From the NCBI RefSeq assembly GCF_028687615.1, contig NZ_JAQTZU010000008.1:87728-151727 (forward strand): DNA of 64,000 nucleotides. Reading direction: 5' to 3'. The translations under genes and the position numbers were made by a program. Under the pieces are notes generated by a model that did not search any database, was not told the origin of the DNA, and saw nothing but the letters and a program-made list of their open reading frames with translations. Of this stretch, positions 42,311-51,526 are shown piece by piece. Each line of letters opens with the position of its first letter. The stretch's first letter is position 1. Origin of the DNA: Methylovulum sp. (lineage in GTDB: Bacteria; Pseudomonadota; Gammaproteobacteria; Methylococcales; Methylomonadaceae).

Positions 42311-42412
42311 CGGAACGGGTTTGTTCCAACAGTAGGCGTCTTAAGCGACCCGTTCCGTAACGTTTCTAGTTCCTATAGCGATTTTGAAACCTAAAGGACG
42401 GTGGTTTCAAAA
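42311..42412. repeat. two 10-bp inverted repeats before recC
   Basis: CGGAACGGGT (42311-42320) pairs with ACCCGTTCCG (42348-42357), and TTTTGAAACC (42382-42391) pairs with GGTTTCAAAA (42403-42412). They occupy the 194-bp gap between the DUF29 gene and recC and may act as a terminator or be dispersed palindromes. Confidence 0.4.
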
Positions 42413-42485
42413 CCCCATCCCGCCCTCGACTTACTGGCTCTAATCCTGAATAAACCCTTACCCTCTCAAGAACCTTCCCCAAAAC

Positions 42486-45400
42486 ATGTTCATCCTCCAC
42501 AGTTCCAACAAAACCGAAAACCTCGTCGCGCATTTATCACATGTGGTCGCCAACATGCCGTTAAGCTCGCCGTTTGCCAGGGAAGTGTTTTTGATCCAAA
42601 GCCAGGGCATGGAGCGGTGGTTATCGCAGCAATTGGCGGCGAAATTTAGCGTCTGGGGCAATTATCAATTCCTGTTTCCGGGCAAGTTTTTCAGCGAGAT
42701 GGCGCGGAAAATTGATAGCCGTTTGAGTGATACGGCGTTTGACCGGCATTTGATGATGTGGCGGTTGGAAGGTTTGTTGCGGCGGGTCAAAGGGGATGAG
42801 TTTGCACCTGTCCGGCAATATCTGTCAGGGGCTAACCACGGTTTGAAGCGTTACCAACTGGCGCAGCAATTGTCGCAGTTGTTTGACCAATATCAAATGA
42901 TGCGCCCGGATATGTTGGAGCTGTGGCAGCGCGGGCAATTATTGTACGGTAGCGATGCCGAACGCTGGCAACGTTCATTGTGGTTGCAAGTATTGGAACA
43001 GACAGGGACGCGCCATCGCGGCCTGTTATGGCAGGCGGCGATCAAGAAATTGCTGGACGCACCGGAAGGCCAGTTCAGCGGTGTGATGCCGGAGCGGATC
43101 AACGTGTTTGGACTCAACACCATGCCGCCGTTGTTTTTGCAATATTTGCACGGACTGTCGCGGCATGGTGATGTGCATCTTTTCTTGTTGAACCCCAGCG
43201 AAGATTTTTGGGCGGATTTGGCAAGCCGCCGCCAGCAAATTCTGCATGAAAACCTCCACGGGCATCCGCTGTTGGCGACCTTGGGCCAGCAGGGGCGCGA
43301 GTTTCAGGAGATGGTATTGGATCAGGCCATCCCATTTGGACTGGAGCTGGATAGTTTTGAGCCAGCCGAAGCGGTGACTTTATTACAACGTCTGCAAAAC
43401 GATATTTTGACGAATAGTTTAGTGTGTGTGCCAATGTCCGTTGACCCGTCGCTGCGCATCCACGCCTGCCATTCGCGTTTGCGGGAAGTGGAAGTGCTGA
43501 AAAACGAATTGTTGCAGGCTTTGGCGGATGATGCCAGTTTGGAACTGCGCGACATCGTGGTCATGGCGCCCGACATTCAAAAATACGAGCCGTTCATTGC
43601 GGCGGTGTTTGCCGACATACAACACGCGATAGCCGACCGCAGTTTGCGTTTGGGGAATGACGCGCTGGATGCGTTCATCAATTTTTTAAGCCTTAGCCAA
43701 AGCCGTTTTGGTTGGCAGGCGGTGTTGGATTTGCTGGAGCAAGCGGTTGTTTATCCTGGCTTTGGTTTGTCGGAAACCGATTTGGATCTGATTAAGCATT
43801 GGGTGTTGGATACCAACATCCGCTGGGGCAAATCCGCGCAACACAAGCAAGAACTAGGCTTGCCGGAAGCGGGTGAATACACCTGGCAAATGGCGTTGGA
43901 ACGTTTGTTGATGGGTTACGCGATGGGCGATGACGAGGCGTTTATTGATGGCGTGTTGCCGTACCGCGATATTGAAGGCTCATCGGCGCAAGCCTTGGGC
44001 GGTTTGTGCGAGTTTATGAACCTGCTGTTCCGTGCCAGCCAAGAGTTAAAGCAAGCCAAAACCTTGGCGAATTGGAGCAAACGCCTGTATGCCTACGCCG
44101 ACTTGTTGCTGCCAGCCGCCGATGCCATAGAACGCCAGCAACTCAATGAATTGCTGGTGGAATTGTCCGCTGATTTGGACGGGGTGCATACCGACACGGT
44201 GGAACTGCAAGTCATCATCAGTTGGTTGGAAGGTGCGGTGGCGGAGCGCAAATCCACGCACGGCTTTTTGCGCGGACAGTTGACGTTTTGCTCAATGTTG
44301 CCGATGCGTTCGATTCCGTTCAAAGTCATCGCGCTATTGGGCATGAACGACGGCGAGTTCCCCAAAATTGACCGTCCACCCACCTTTGATTTGCTGAGCC
44401 AACATTACCGCAAAGGCGACCGCTCGCGTCGTGCTGATGATCGTTACCAGTTTTTGGAAATTCTCTTATCGGTGCGGCAACAATTGCTCATCACTTACAT
44501 CGGGCAATCCATCACCACCAACGCCAGCATCCCGCCCTCGGTGGTCATTAATGAATTGCTGGATGTGTTGCAGGACAGCCACCAGCTCACCGATGTCATT
44601 ATCAAACATCCCTTGCAACCGTTCAGTGCGCGGTATTTTGGTGGTGAGTCTGATTTATTCAGCTTTTCTGTGGCAGATTGCGCCACGGCGGTAAAACTTG
44701 CGGAACGGGGGCAAGCATCCGGCAACCTGCCTGCCTGGTGGCAAGGCACAATCCCTAGTATTGGCGAAAATATCATTGAAATCAGTGAATTGCTACAATT
44801 TTTCCGCCATCCGCAACGCTATTTTCTGCAACAACAATTGGCTGTCCGTCTGAGCGGCATTACCGCTGATGCCGAAGAGCGCGAGCCGTTCGCCTTGGGG
44901 AAAGCGGAGGCTTATACGATTTATCAGGAATGGATAGCCGCGCGTTTGCAGGGCGGGAATTTGTCGGTACAGAAGCTTCAGGCGCAAGGCCGTTGGCTGG
45001 CAGGTGCTGTGGGCGAGTTGGAATTTAACCGCCAACAGCCATTGGTGGATAGCTTTGTCGCGGCTATCCAAAACCTAAATCTGGGCGTGGCGATAGACGA
45101 CAAACCGATGGACATTCACATCGGCGTATACCGTGTGATTGGCAAATTGGGCAATTTATATCAAAACGGCAGTTTGTTTTATCGTTACGCCACGCTGAAA
45201 GGCAAGGATTTTGTCTGTGCTTGGCTGCATCATTTGTTGATGAACCAACGGCAAGTACAAACCACTTATCTGCTTAGCAACGACATGTTTGTGCAATTTT
45301 TGCCCGGAGATTGCCAAACCGAAGTGTTGTCAGGATTGCTGGCTATTTACTGTTTAGGCCAACAACAGCCGGATGCGTTTTTTGTTGAAGCAGCCTTGGC

Positions 45401-45626
45401 TTATATCGACCAAGCGTATCAATTAAACACTAACGGACGTTCTAAAAAAACCGCGTTGGAAGTCGCCAGGGAGCAGTTGGAACGCAGTATCGGGCAAGCC
45501 TACGAACCAGAATTGCGGCGGCTTTTCGGCCATGCGGATTTGAATCTCGTATTGGGCGATGTTTTTGAGCAACAATGCCAAGGGCTTTTGCAAGCGGTTT
45601 GGAATGCCGTGCAACACAGGTTGTGA
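42486..45626 (+). CDS. recC: RecC, exodeoxyribonuclease V gamma subunit
   Basis: 1046 residues (E. coli 1122). It begins with FILHSSNKTENLV and includes VFLIQSQGMERWLSQQLA, FPGKFFSEM, RINVFGLNTMPPLFLQYLHGL, IALLGMNDGEFPK and ELLQFFRHPQRYFLQQQL, typical of RecC. Its helicase-like and nuclease-like domains are inactive and recognise Chi. recB and recD, its obligate partners, do not follow it here; the next gene encodes a coiled-coil protein. They must be elsewhere if RecBCD is active. Confidence 0.93.
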   Translation: MFILHSSNKTENLVAHLSHVVANMPLSSPFAREVFLIQSQGMERWLSQQLAAKFSVWGNYQFLFPGKFFSEMARKIDSRLSDTAFDRHLMMWRLEGLLRRVKGDEFAPVRQYLSGANHGLKRYQLAQQLSQLFDQYQMMRPDMLELWQRGQLLYGSDAERWQRSLWLQVLEQTGTRHRGLLWQAAIKKLLDAPEGQFSGVMPERINVFGLNTMPPLFLQYLHGLSRHGDVHLFLLNPSEDFWADLASRRQQILHENLHGHPLLATLGQQGREFQEMVLDQAIPFGLELDSFEPAEAVTLLQRLQNDILTNSLVCVPMSVDPSLRIHACHSRLREVEVLKNELLQALADDASLELRDIVVMAPDIQKYEPFIAAVFADIQHAIADRSLRLGNDALDAFINFLSLSQSRFGWQAVLDLLEQAVVYPGFGLSETDLDLIKHWVLDTNIRWGKSAQHKQELGLPEAGEYTWQMALERLLMGYAMGDDEAFIDGVLPYRDIEGSSAQALGGLCEFMNLLFRASQELKQAKTLANWSKRLYAYADLLLPAADAIERQQLNELLVELSADLDGVHTDTVELQVIISWLEGAVAERKSTHGFLRGQLTFCSMLPMRSIPFKVIALLGMNDGEFPKIDRPPTFDLLSQHYRKGDRSRRADDRYQFLEILLSVRQQLLITYIGQSITTNASIPPSVVINELLDVLQDSHQLTDVIIKHPLQPFSARYFGGESDLFSFSVADCATAVKLAERGQASGNLPAWWQGTIPSIGENIIEISELLQFFRHPQRYFLQQQLAVRLSGITADAEEREPFALGKAEAYTIYQEWIAARLQGGNLSVQKLQAQGRWLAGAVGELEFNRQQPLVDSFVAAIQNLNLGVAIDDKPMDIHIGVYRVIGKLGNLYQNGSLFYRYATLKGKDFVCAWLHHLLMNQRQVQTTYLLSNDMFVQFLPGDCQTEVLSGLLAIYCLGQQQPDAFFVEAALAYIDQAYQLNTNGRSKKTALEVAREQLERSIGQAYEPELRRLFGHADLNLVLGDVFEQQCQGLLQAVWNAVQHRL

Positions 45627-45689
45627 TGGTTTGTGTGGCTATTGGTCGTGTGTAACATCCATTATTCACTGACGTTACGCAGTAACGTA

Positions 45690-45925
45690 GTTTGTATCCC
45701 ATTTGCCGCGTCGAGCACCGCAGTATTTGTCGGGAATAGCCCGAAGGGGTGCGGCAAGGATGCCGCACGGCGGCAAAGGGGCAGGAAGCCCCTTTTGCCG
45801 TCCCCCGACAAATGCGAGGAGCGCAAGACATCAGCGGCAACGGGCCGCCTTTTCTTTGGATACTTTCTTTTGGCGGAGCAAAAGAAAGTATCTCGCCTTC
45901 GGGTGCGAGAACCCGATTAAAAATC
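45690..45925. repeat. hairpin-chain intergenic repeat
   Basis: A clamp ATTTGTCGGG (45725-45734) with CCCGACAAAT (45804-45813) encloses two hairpins: GTGCGGCA/TGCCGCAC at 45749-45768, and GGCAAAGGGGC/GCCCCTTTTGCC within 45771-45799. Two more hairpins follow: GATACTTTCTTTTG/CAAAAGAAAGTATC (45859-45892) and CTCGC/GCGAG (45892-45909). Text like this recurs between genes of many proteobacteria. The rest of the 45627-46043 gap shows nothing. Frames across it are not genes. Confidence 0.6.
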
Positions 45926-46043
45926 GTCGCGATAGCGACTCATCATTATTACTTTCAAATCGTAGAAAATATCTGCGTAACATCAGTTATTCATAAGCTA
46001 CGCAACAGGATATAATCGCCTAACCATTCTATGGAGCAAGTTT

Positions 46044-46427
46044 ATGGCTTATCTATTACCGCGAGATGCGTTTTTATTGCTGGAAGAGGCGTTCAATCAT
46101 GACCGTGCCAAGGCGGAGGTTTTCGCCCATGCGATAGAAACATCAATTAGCGCCATACAAGACAAGGCTAACGAATACATCGTTGATAAAAAAGACGCGC
46201 TCAAATCGGAATTGTATAACGAGCTACGTTATGAATTGGCGACCAAGGAGTTTGTCCGTGCTGAAATAAATGGCTTGCGTGATGAAGTTCACCAAGAAAT
46301 GAACAGGTTACACGCTGAAATGAAGCAACAAGGCCTGTTATTAAAAATCTTAATCGGGTTGGCAATCTTTGGCCTGACCTTATTTAATCCGGCGTTTGTA
46401 AAACTTGTCGAGTTGTTGATGAAATAA
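46044..46427 (+). CDS. coiled-coil membrane protein (DUF1640-like)
   Basis: 127 residues. A helical N-terminus (LLPRDAFLLLEEAFNHDRAKAEVFAHAIE) leads to a coiled coil at about 35-100 (EFVRAEINGLRDEVHQEMNRLHAEMKQ). A single transmembrane helix at about 102-120 ends the protein. The architecture resembles the CCDC90/DUF1640 family. Function unknown. It is isolated between recC and gnd. Confidence 0.65.
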   Translation: MAYLLPRDAFLLLEEAFNHDRAKAEVFAHAIETSISAIQDKANEYIVDKKDALKSELYNELRYELATKEFVRAEINGLRDEVHQEMNRLHAEMKQQGLLLKILIGLAIFGLTLFNPAFVKLVELLMK

Positions 46428-46481
46428 CATCATCCGGCAAGCAAACGCTTTTCCTAACCAAAATCCTCATTAAAGATAAAT

Positions 46482-47930
46482 ATGAAAGCAAATATTGGTT
46501 TAATCGGCCTGGCAGTTATGGGGCAAAATTTAGTCCTTAATATGGACGACCACGGTTTTAAAGTGGCGGTGTTTAACCGCACCACCAGCACGGTCGATGA
46601 ATTTCTGGCCGGCCCGGCGCAAGACACCCAAGTGGTGGGGGCGCATTCTTTGGAAGAATTTGTCGATCATCTGGAATCGCCACGGGTGGTGATGCTGATG
46701 GTGAAAGCGGGCGAAGTCGTTGATCAGTACATCGAAAAACTGATACCTTTGCTGTCGGCGGGCGACATCATTGTCGATGGTGGTAATTCCTTGTTCACCG
46801 ACACCAACCGTCGCACCCAGTATTTGCGCGATAAGCAAATCTATTACATCGGCACCGGTGTGTCCGGTGGTGAAGAAGGTGCGCGGCATGGCCCGTCTAT
46901 CATGCCAGGTGGCAATAAAGCGGCCTGGCCTACCGTGAAAGGCATTTTCCAGGCGATCAGCGCGGAAGTGGATGGTCAGCCTTGTTGTGAATGGGTTGGC
47001 GACAACGGTGCCGGGCATTATGTCAAAATGGTGCATAACGGCATTGAATACGGGGATATGCAATTGATTTGCGAAGCGTATCAATTGCTTTCTGAGGGTT
47101 TGGGATTATCGGCAGATGAATTGCATGATATTTTCACCGAATGGAACCAAGGTGAATTAAGTTCGTATTTGATCGAAATCACCGCCGCGATTTTTGCTTA
47201 TAAAGATGAAGATGGTAAGCCTTTAGTCAATAAAATCCTCGATACCGCCGGACAAAAAGGCACGGGCAAATGGACGGGCATCAACGCCTTGGATTTGGGC
47301 ATTCCGCTGACCTTGATTGGCGAATCCGTGTTTGCCCGCTGTTTGTCGGCGCAAAAAGACGAGCGGGTGAAAGCGGCAAAAATATTGCCCAAACGCCCAA
47401 AACTGACTTTTTCAAGCGACCAACAGGCGATGGTCGATGCCGTCCACGATGCCTTGTATGCCGCCAAGATCATCTCTTATGCCCAAGGTTTCCGCTTGAT
47501 GCGCGAAGCGTCTAAAGAATATGGCCTGTCGCTCAACTATGGAGAAATTGCCTTGATGTGGCGCGGCGGTTGTATCATCCGCAGCCAGTTTTTGAACAAT
47601 ATCAAACAAGCTTACGACATCAATCCTGATTTGAAGAATTTGCTGTTGGCGGATTTCTTCGTCGATGCCATCAAAAATGCCGATGCCGGTTGGCGCAAAG
47701 CAGTGATTTTGGGGATTGAAGCGGGCATCCCGACTCCGGCATTTTCTTCCGCCCTGGCTTATTACGATGGTTACCGCACTGACCGCTTACCGGCTAATTT
47801 GCTGCAAGCGCAACGCGATTATTTCGGGGCGCACACTTACGAGCGCACCGACAAGCCACGCGGTGAGTTTTTCCATACCGATTGGACGGGGCAGGGCGGT
47901 AAAGTGGCTTCGACAACTTATACGGTTTAA
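46482..47930 (+). CDS. gnd: 6-phosphogluconate dehydrogenase, decarboxylating
   Basis: 482 residues, the long homodimeric class. The N-terminal NADP fold is GLAVMGQNLVLNM, then VFNRTTS. The substrate region is GVSGGEEGARHGPSIMPGG and the catalytic Lys lies in GDNGAGHYVKMVHNGIEYGDMQ. The C-terminal tail carries LPANLLQAQRDYFGAHTYER. It converts 6-phosphogluconate to ribulose 5-phosphate and CO2, the closing step of the oxidative RuMP cycle. Two unrelated genes separate it from zwf. Confidence 0.97.
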   Translation: MKANIGLIGLAVMGQNLVLNMDDHGFKVAVFNRTTSTVDEFLAGPAQDTQVVGAHSLEEFVDHLESPRVVMLMVKAGEVVDQYIEKLIPLLSAGDIIVDGGNSLFTDTNRRTQYLRDKQIYYIGTGVSGGEEGARHGPSIMPGGNKAAWPTVKGIFQAISAEVDGQPCCEWVGDNGAGHYVKMVHNGIEYGDMQLICEAYQLLSEGLGLSADELHDIFTEWNQGELSSYLIEITAAIFAYKDEDGKPLVNKILDTAGQKGTGKWTGINALDLGIPLTLIGESVFARCLSAQKDERVKAAKILPKRPKLTFSSDQQAMVDAVHDALYAAKIISYAQGFRLMREASKEYGLSLNYGEIALMWRGGCIIRSQFLNNIKQAYDINPDLKNLLLADFFVDAIKNADAGWRKAVILGIEAGIPTPAFSSALAYYDGYRTDRLPANLLQAQRDYFGAHTYERTDKPRGEFFHTDWTGQGGKVASTTYTV

Positions 47931-47956
47931 ATCTGATTCAAGCACGCACCAGCGGC

Positions 47957-48766
47957 ATGGTAACTTTCCTCTTTTGGAATGCACGGCGTACGCGGCGGCT
48001 AGATATAGTTTGCCGTTTGGTGCGTGAATTTGAAGTTGATGTGCTGATGCTTGCTGAAAATGCTTTGGGTGTTGCAGAGGTGCTGGCAAAACTCAACACA
48101 CCTGAAGTTGCCGACTTTCATTACAATTCAGGGTTATGTGAAAGGATTGCCATATTTTCAAAGTTCAAAGATAGGCAAATAAAACCACAATTTGAATCTA
48201 CGCATATCAGCATCCGGCATTTGAAACCGCCAAATGGTGCTGATTTACTGTTGGTGGTTGTTCATCTTCCTAGCAAACTTAGGCAATCAAATGACAGCCA
48301 AGCTTTTGAAATGCCAGCAATAGCAAGGGATATTATCAGAATGGAATATAAGGTCGGACATCAGCGCACGGTGTTGGTGGGTGATTTGAATATGAACCCT
48401 TTTGAAACGGGGTTAATTGCGGCGAATGGGCTTCATGCCACAATGGCAAGACGTATTGCCGAGAAAAAAACACGGATTGTGAATGGACGGAGTTATCCAT
48501 TTTTTTACAATCCTATGTGGAGCTTATTGGGTGATACGTCAAATAGACCATCTGGCAGTCATTATTACCACAAAAGCGAGCAAGTCAGTTATTTTTGGCA
48601 CTTGTTTGATCAAGTGTTGCTCAGGCCTGATGTGTTGCCAATGTTTCAAAATGAGAACTTAAAACTGATTGATAGTGTGGGCGATTGTTCGCTGTTAACT
48701 AGAAATGGCATTCCTGATAAGAATATTTCTGATCACCTACCTATCCTCTTCCAGTTAAATTGTTAA
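47957..48766 (+). CDS. endonuclease/exonuclease/phosphatase-family protein
   Basis: 269 residues with the full EEP motif set: LFWNARR at the start, MLAEN, VVVHLPSK, VGDLNMNPFE, FDQVLLRP and SDHLPILF. It has no signal peptide, so it is cytoplasmic. The active-site residues appear intact, and DNA or RNA is a possible substrate. It starts 26 bp after gnd and is followed 16 bp later by an uncharacterised gene. Both are more AT-rich than gnd or zwf, suggesting insertion into the pentose-phosphate operon. Confidence 0.82.
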   Translation: MVTFLFWNARRTRRLDIVCRLVREFEVDVLMLAENALGVAEVLAKLNTPEVADFHYNSGLCERIAIFSKFKDRQIKPQFESTHISIRHLKPPNGADLLLVVVHLPSKLRQSNDSQAFEMPAIARDIIRMEYKVGHQRTVLVGDLNMNPFETGLIAANGLHATMARRIAEKKTRIVNGRSYPFFYNPMWSLLGDTSNRPSGSHYYHKSEQVSYFWHLFDQVLLRPDVLPMFQNENLKLIDSVGDCSLLTRNGIPDKNISDHLPILFQLNC

Positions 48767-48782
48767 TAGTTGGAGAATCATA

Positions 48783-49178
48783 ATGACAGATTCAAGTGAT
48801 GATTTATGGCCTGATTTAACAGGTGAGCCTTCCCAAAAACCACCTTTACTTATTCTAAGGGAACAGGCTGCAAAATTGGGAGCAAAGACATCAAATATTA
48901 TTGAAGCGGAAGTGGAAGCGTATCCTGATAACAAAGGACGTTTGCATATCCGATTCACGCTCAAAGCTCCTGCTTTAAATGGATATGAATATACGCTTCT
49001 TAAAATAATCCAACCCATTGATTTATACCCGGTATGCTTTTCTGACTCTGATGCGGATTTTTGGGACGACAATAATTTAAAAAATGAACAGGAATTTAAA
49101 CAATACTTGGAAGATGTTTTTAAATCAGAGCATACCGTAAATATTATTCGTAGCCTGGTTGCCCAAAGTAAAAATTAA
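48783..49178 (+). CDS. uncharacterised partner of the EEP protein
   Basis: 131 residues, family not named. The N-terminus has PPLLILREQAAKLGAKTSNIIEAEVEAY-type sequence (helix then strand), then IRFTLKAPALNGYEYTLLKII and a VCFSDSDADFWDD acidic patch, then a helical tail. A ribosome site (GGAG) precedes it and it lies 16 bp after the EEP gene, so the two are a cistron pair. A regulatory or inhibitor role is conceivable but nothing in the sequence shows it. Confidence 0.55.
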   Translation: MTDSSDDLWPDLTGEPSQKPPLLILREQAAKLGAKTSNIIEAEVEAYPDNKGRLHIRFTLKAPALNGYEYTLLKIIQPIDLYPVCFSDSDADFWDDNNLKNEQEFKQYLEDVFKSEHTVNIIRSLVAQSKN

Positions 49179-49254
49179 TAAGCCTTTTATGAAGATCGCT
49201 CGTTTTTGATGTGCGTGAATCATTTATCTTAACCCTATCGGCACTAAAAATTCT

Positions 49255-50736
49255 ATGAAAGCTGAACCCTGCACGTACGTTATATTTGGAGCGACCGGCA
49301 ACCTGTCCCGCATCAAACTGATGCCCGCGCTATATCATCTTGATGCTGCAAGCCGTTTGCCGGAAGGCACACGGATTTTGGCGATAGGCCGCCGTCCCTG
49401 GGATCAGCCCAAATGGCTTGCAGAAGTGAGGGACATGGTCGTGGCAAAAGCCAAGGAAGACTTTGACGAGACGGTCTTCCAACGCTTTAGTGACCGGCTG
49501 TATTATCACCAGGGCGATATTGGCGAGGCAGAATGCTACACGGGCTTGGCGGCGACACTGGAACGAAAAGAGTTTTCCCAAAATATCGCCTTTTATTTGT
49601 CCATTAGTCCCGCCGATTTCGGTCCGGTGCTGGGCATGTTAAGCGCCAACCATCTGTTTGATGAAGAAAGTGGCTGGCGGCGGGTGATTATCGAGAAGCC
49701 GTTTGGTTATGATCTTGATAGCGCGGAAGCGTTGCAAAAACGCATTAGCCACTATCTGACCGAAGAGCAAATCTACCGCATCGACCATTATCTGGGTAAA
49801 GGCATGGTGCAAAACGTGCTGGTGTTCCGTTTCGCCAATGTGATGTTGGAACCGTTATGGAACCGCAATTACATCGACCATATCCAGATCACCCATTCCG
49901 AAAGCATAGGCATTGACAGCCGGGGCGATTATTACAACAGCGCCGGGGCTTTGCGCGATATGTTGCAAAGCCATTTGCTGCAATTGCTGACCTTGGTGAC
50001 GATGGAACCGCCCGTGTCGATGGATGCCGAGTCCTTGCGCGATGAAAAAGTCAAAGTCCTCAAATCCATACGCCCGATTCCGAAAGAAGCCGTCCACGCC
50101 CAAGCCTTTCGTGGGCAATACGCCAAAGGCATGATTAACGGCGAAAAAGTCAACAGTTATTTGGACGAGGCCAATATTCCGCCGGACAGCACCACCGAAA
50201 CTTATGCTTCGATGAAGTTGTACATCGACAATTGGCGGTGGCGCGGGGTGCCGTTCTACATGCGCACCGGCAAACGCATGGCAAAAGCGCAATCGACCAT
50301 CTCCATCTGCTTTCGCCATCCGCCGTTGCAATTTTTCCGGGGCACGGACGTGCATTGCATGAACCCGAACTGGGTGTTGCTCGGCATACAACCGGAAGAA
50401 TGTATCCGCATAGAAATGACCGTCAAAGAACCGGGCCTGGAAATGAGCACCCGCACCAGCAGCCTTGATGCCAGTTTCCGCAATGACGACGAAAAAGCCA
50501 TTGATGCTTATGAAGACTTGTTGTTGGACGTGCTGAAAGGTGACCGTTCCCTGTTCCTGCGTTTTGACGAAGTGGAATATGCCTGGCGGATTGTCGATCC
50601 GATTTTGCAAACCTGGGCGATTGAGCGTGATTATGTCGCCACCTATCCCGCTGGCTCTTGGGGTCCCGAAGATAGCCGATTATTTGATAAAGAAAGCCAA
50701 TCCTGGCGTAGTTCATTAACACCGGAGTGTAAATAA
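49255..50736 (+). CDS. zwf: glucose-6-phosphate 1-dehydrogenase
   Basis: 493 residues. The dinucleotide fold is IFGATGNLSRIKLMPALY, then EKPFGYDLDSA. The substrate and catalytic motif is RIDHYLGKGMVQN, and RGVPFYMRTGKRM follows. It makes 6-phosphogluconolactone with NAD(P)+ and feeds pgl and gnd. The pgl ATG follows its TAA with no gap. Confidence 0.97.
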   Translation: MKAEPCTYVIFGATGNLSRIKLMPALYHLDAASRLPEGTRILAIGRRPWDQPKWLAEVRDMVVAKAKEDFDETVFQRFSDRLYYHQGDIGEAECYTGLAATLERKEFSQNIAFYLSISPADFGPVLGMLSANHLFDEESGWRRVIIEKPFGYDLDSAEALQKRISHYLTEEQIYRIDHYLGKGMVQNVLVFRFANVMLEPLWNRNYIDHIQITHSESIGIDSRGDYYNSAGALRDMLQSHLLQLLTLVTMEPPVSMDAESLRDEKVKVLKSIRPIPKEAVHAQAFRGQYAKGMINGEKVNSYLDEANIPPDSTTETYASMKLYIDNWRWRGVPFYMRTGKRMAKAQSTISICFRHPPLQFFRGTDVHCMNPNWVLLGIQPEECIRIEMTVKEPGLEMSTRTSSLDASFRNDDEKAIDAYEDLLLDVLKGDRSLFLRFDEVEYAWRIVDPILQTWAIERDYVATYPAGSWGPEDSRLFDKESQSWRSSLTPECK

Positions 50737-51420
50737 ATGCAAGAAAATAGCCGTTGGCACACTTTGGCAAGCGCAGATGACGTTGCCGCCGTTGCCAGCC
50801 AACATATCTTAAAGTCCGCCCAACAAGCCATCGCTGAACGTGGCCAATTCAAATTGGTTTTGGCAGGTGGCACAACCCCTGAAAAAATCTACCGGCTGTT
50901 GGCAAAAACCGATGCCGACTGGGCTAACTGGGTGATTTATTACGGTGACGAACGTTGCTTGCCTGCCGATGACGCCGAACGCAATAGTATGATTGCCAAA
51001 ACCACCTTGCTGGATCATGTGCCGATTCCAGACGCACAAATCTTCACCATGCAAGCCGAATTGGGCGGTGAACACGCCGCCGGACATTACCGCCCGATTG
51101 TCGCCGCCGCCATGCCGTTCGACATGGTGTTGCTGGGCATGGGGGAAGACGGGCATACCGCCAGTTTGTTCCCAGGGCATGTCCATAACGAAGATGAATT
51201 GGTGCATGCGGTCTACAACTCCCCCAAACCGCCACCCAAACGGGTTTCAATCAGCGCGAAAGCCTTAAGCAACACCCATGAATTGCTGTTCCTGATTACA
51301 GGCGTGAACAAGCGGGAGATTGTGAAAGCGTGGCGGGCAGGCGAAAACTTGCCAATTGCGACCATCCAACCAGAAAACACGTTGGATATTTACATCGATA
51401 GCGATGCCTTGCCAGCCTAA
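50737..51420 (+). CDS. pgl: 6-phosphogluconolactonase
   Basis: 227 residues of the DevB/NagB-like family: LVLAGGTTPEKIYRLLA, YYGDERCLPADDAERNS, DMVLLGMGEDGHTASLFPGH and RVSISAKAL. It hydrolyses the lactone made by Zwf. It is translated directly after zwf and ends before a strong bidirectional terminator. Confidence 0.95.
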   Translation: MQENSRWHTLASADDVAAVASQHILKSAQQAIAERGQFKLVLAGGTTPEKIYRLLAKTDADWANWVIYYGDERCLPADDAERNSMIAKTTLLDHVPIPDAQIFTMQAELGGEHAAGHYRPIVAAAMPFDMVLLGMGEDGHTASLFPGHVHNEDELVHAVYNSPKPPPKRVSISAKALSNTHELLFLITGVNKREIVKAWRAGENLPIATIQPENTLDIYIDSDALPA

Positions 51421-51448
51421 AGACCATTTCCTTTGAATTATTCCCCAT

Positions 51449-51489
51449 AAAAAAAGCCGCCCCATCAATAATGATAGGGCGGCTTTTTT
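51449..51489. terminator. bidirectional terminator between pgl and the MauG-like gene
   Basis: AAAAAAGCCGCCC and GGGCGGCTTTTTT form a GC-rich stem with A and T runs on either side, placed 30 bp after pgl and 38 bp after the convergent MauG-like gene. It is a textbook intrinsic terminator usable in both directions. Confidence 0.92.
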
Positions 51490-51526
51490 AGTTTCTTAAG
51501 CTAATGCTAAACTTATTTAGTCTTTT

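Noticed and set aside
45633..46015. Three overlapping open frames of 88-97 residues
   Set aside because: They translate the hairpin-chain repeat and differ from any family.
49855..50610. 251-residue open frame antisense to zwf
   Set aside because: Lies wholly inside a certain gene and is explained by its third-position GC content.
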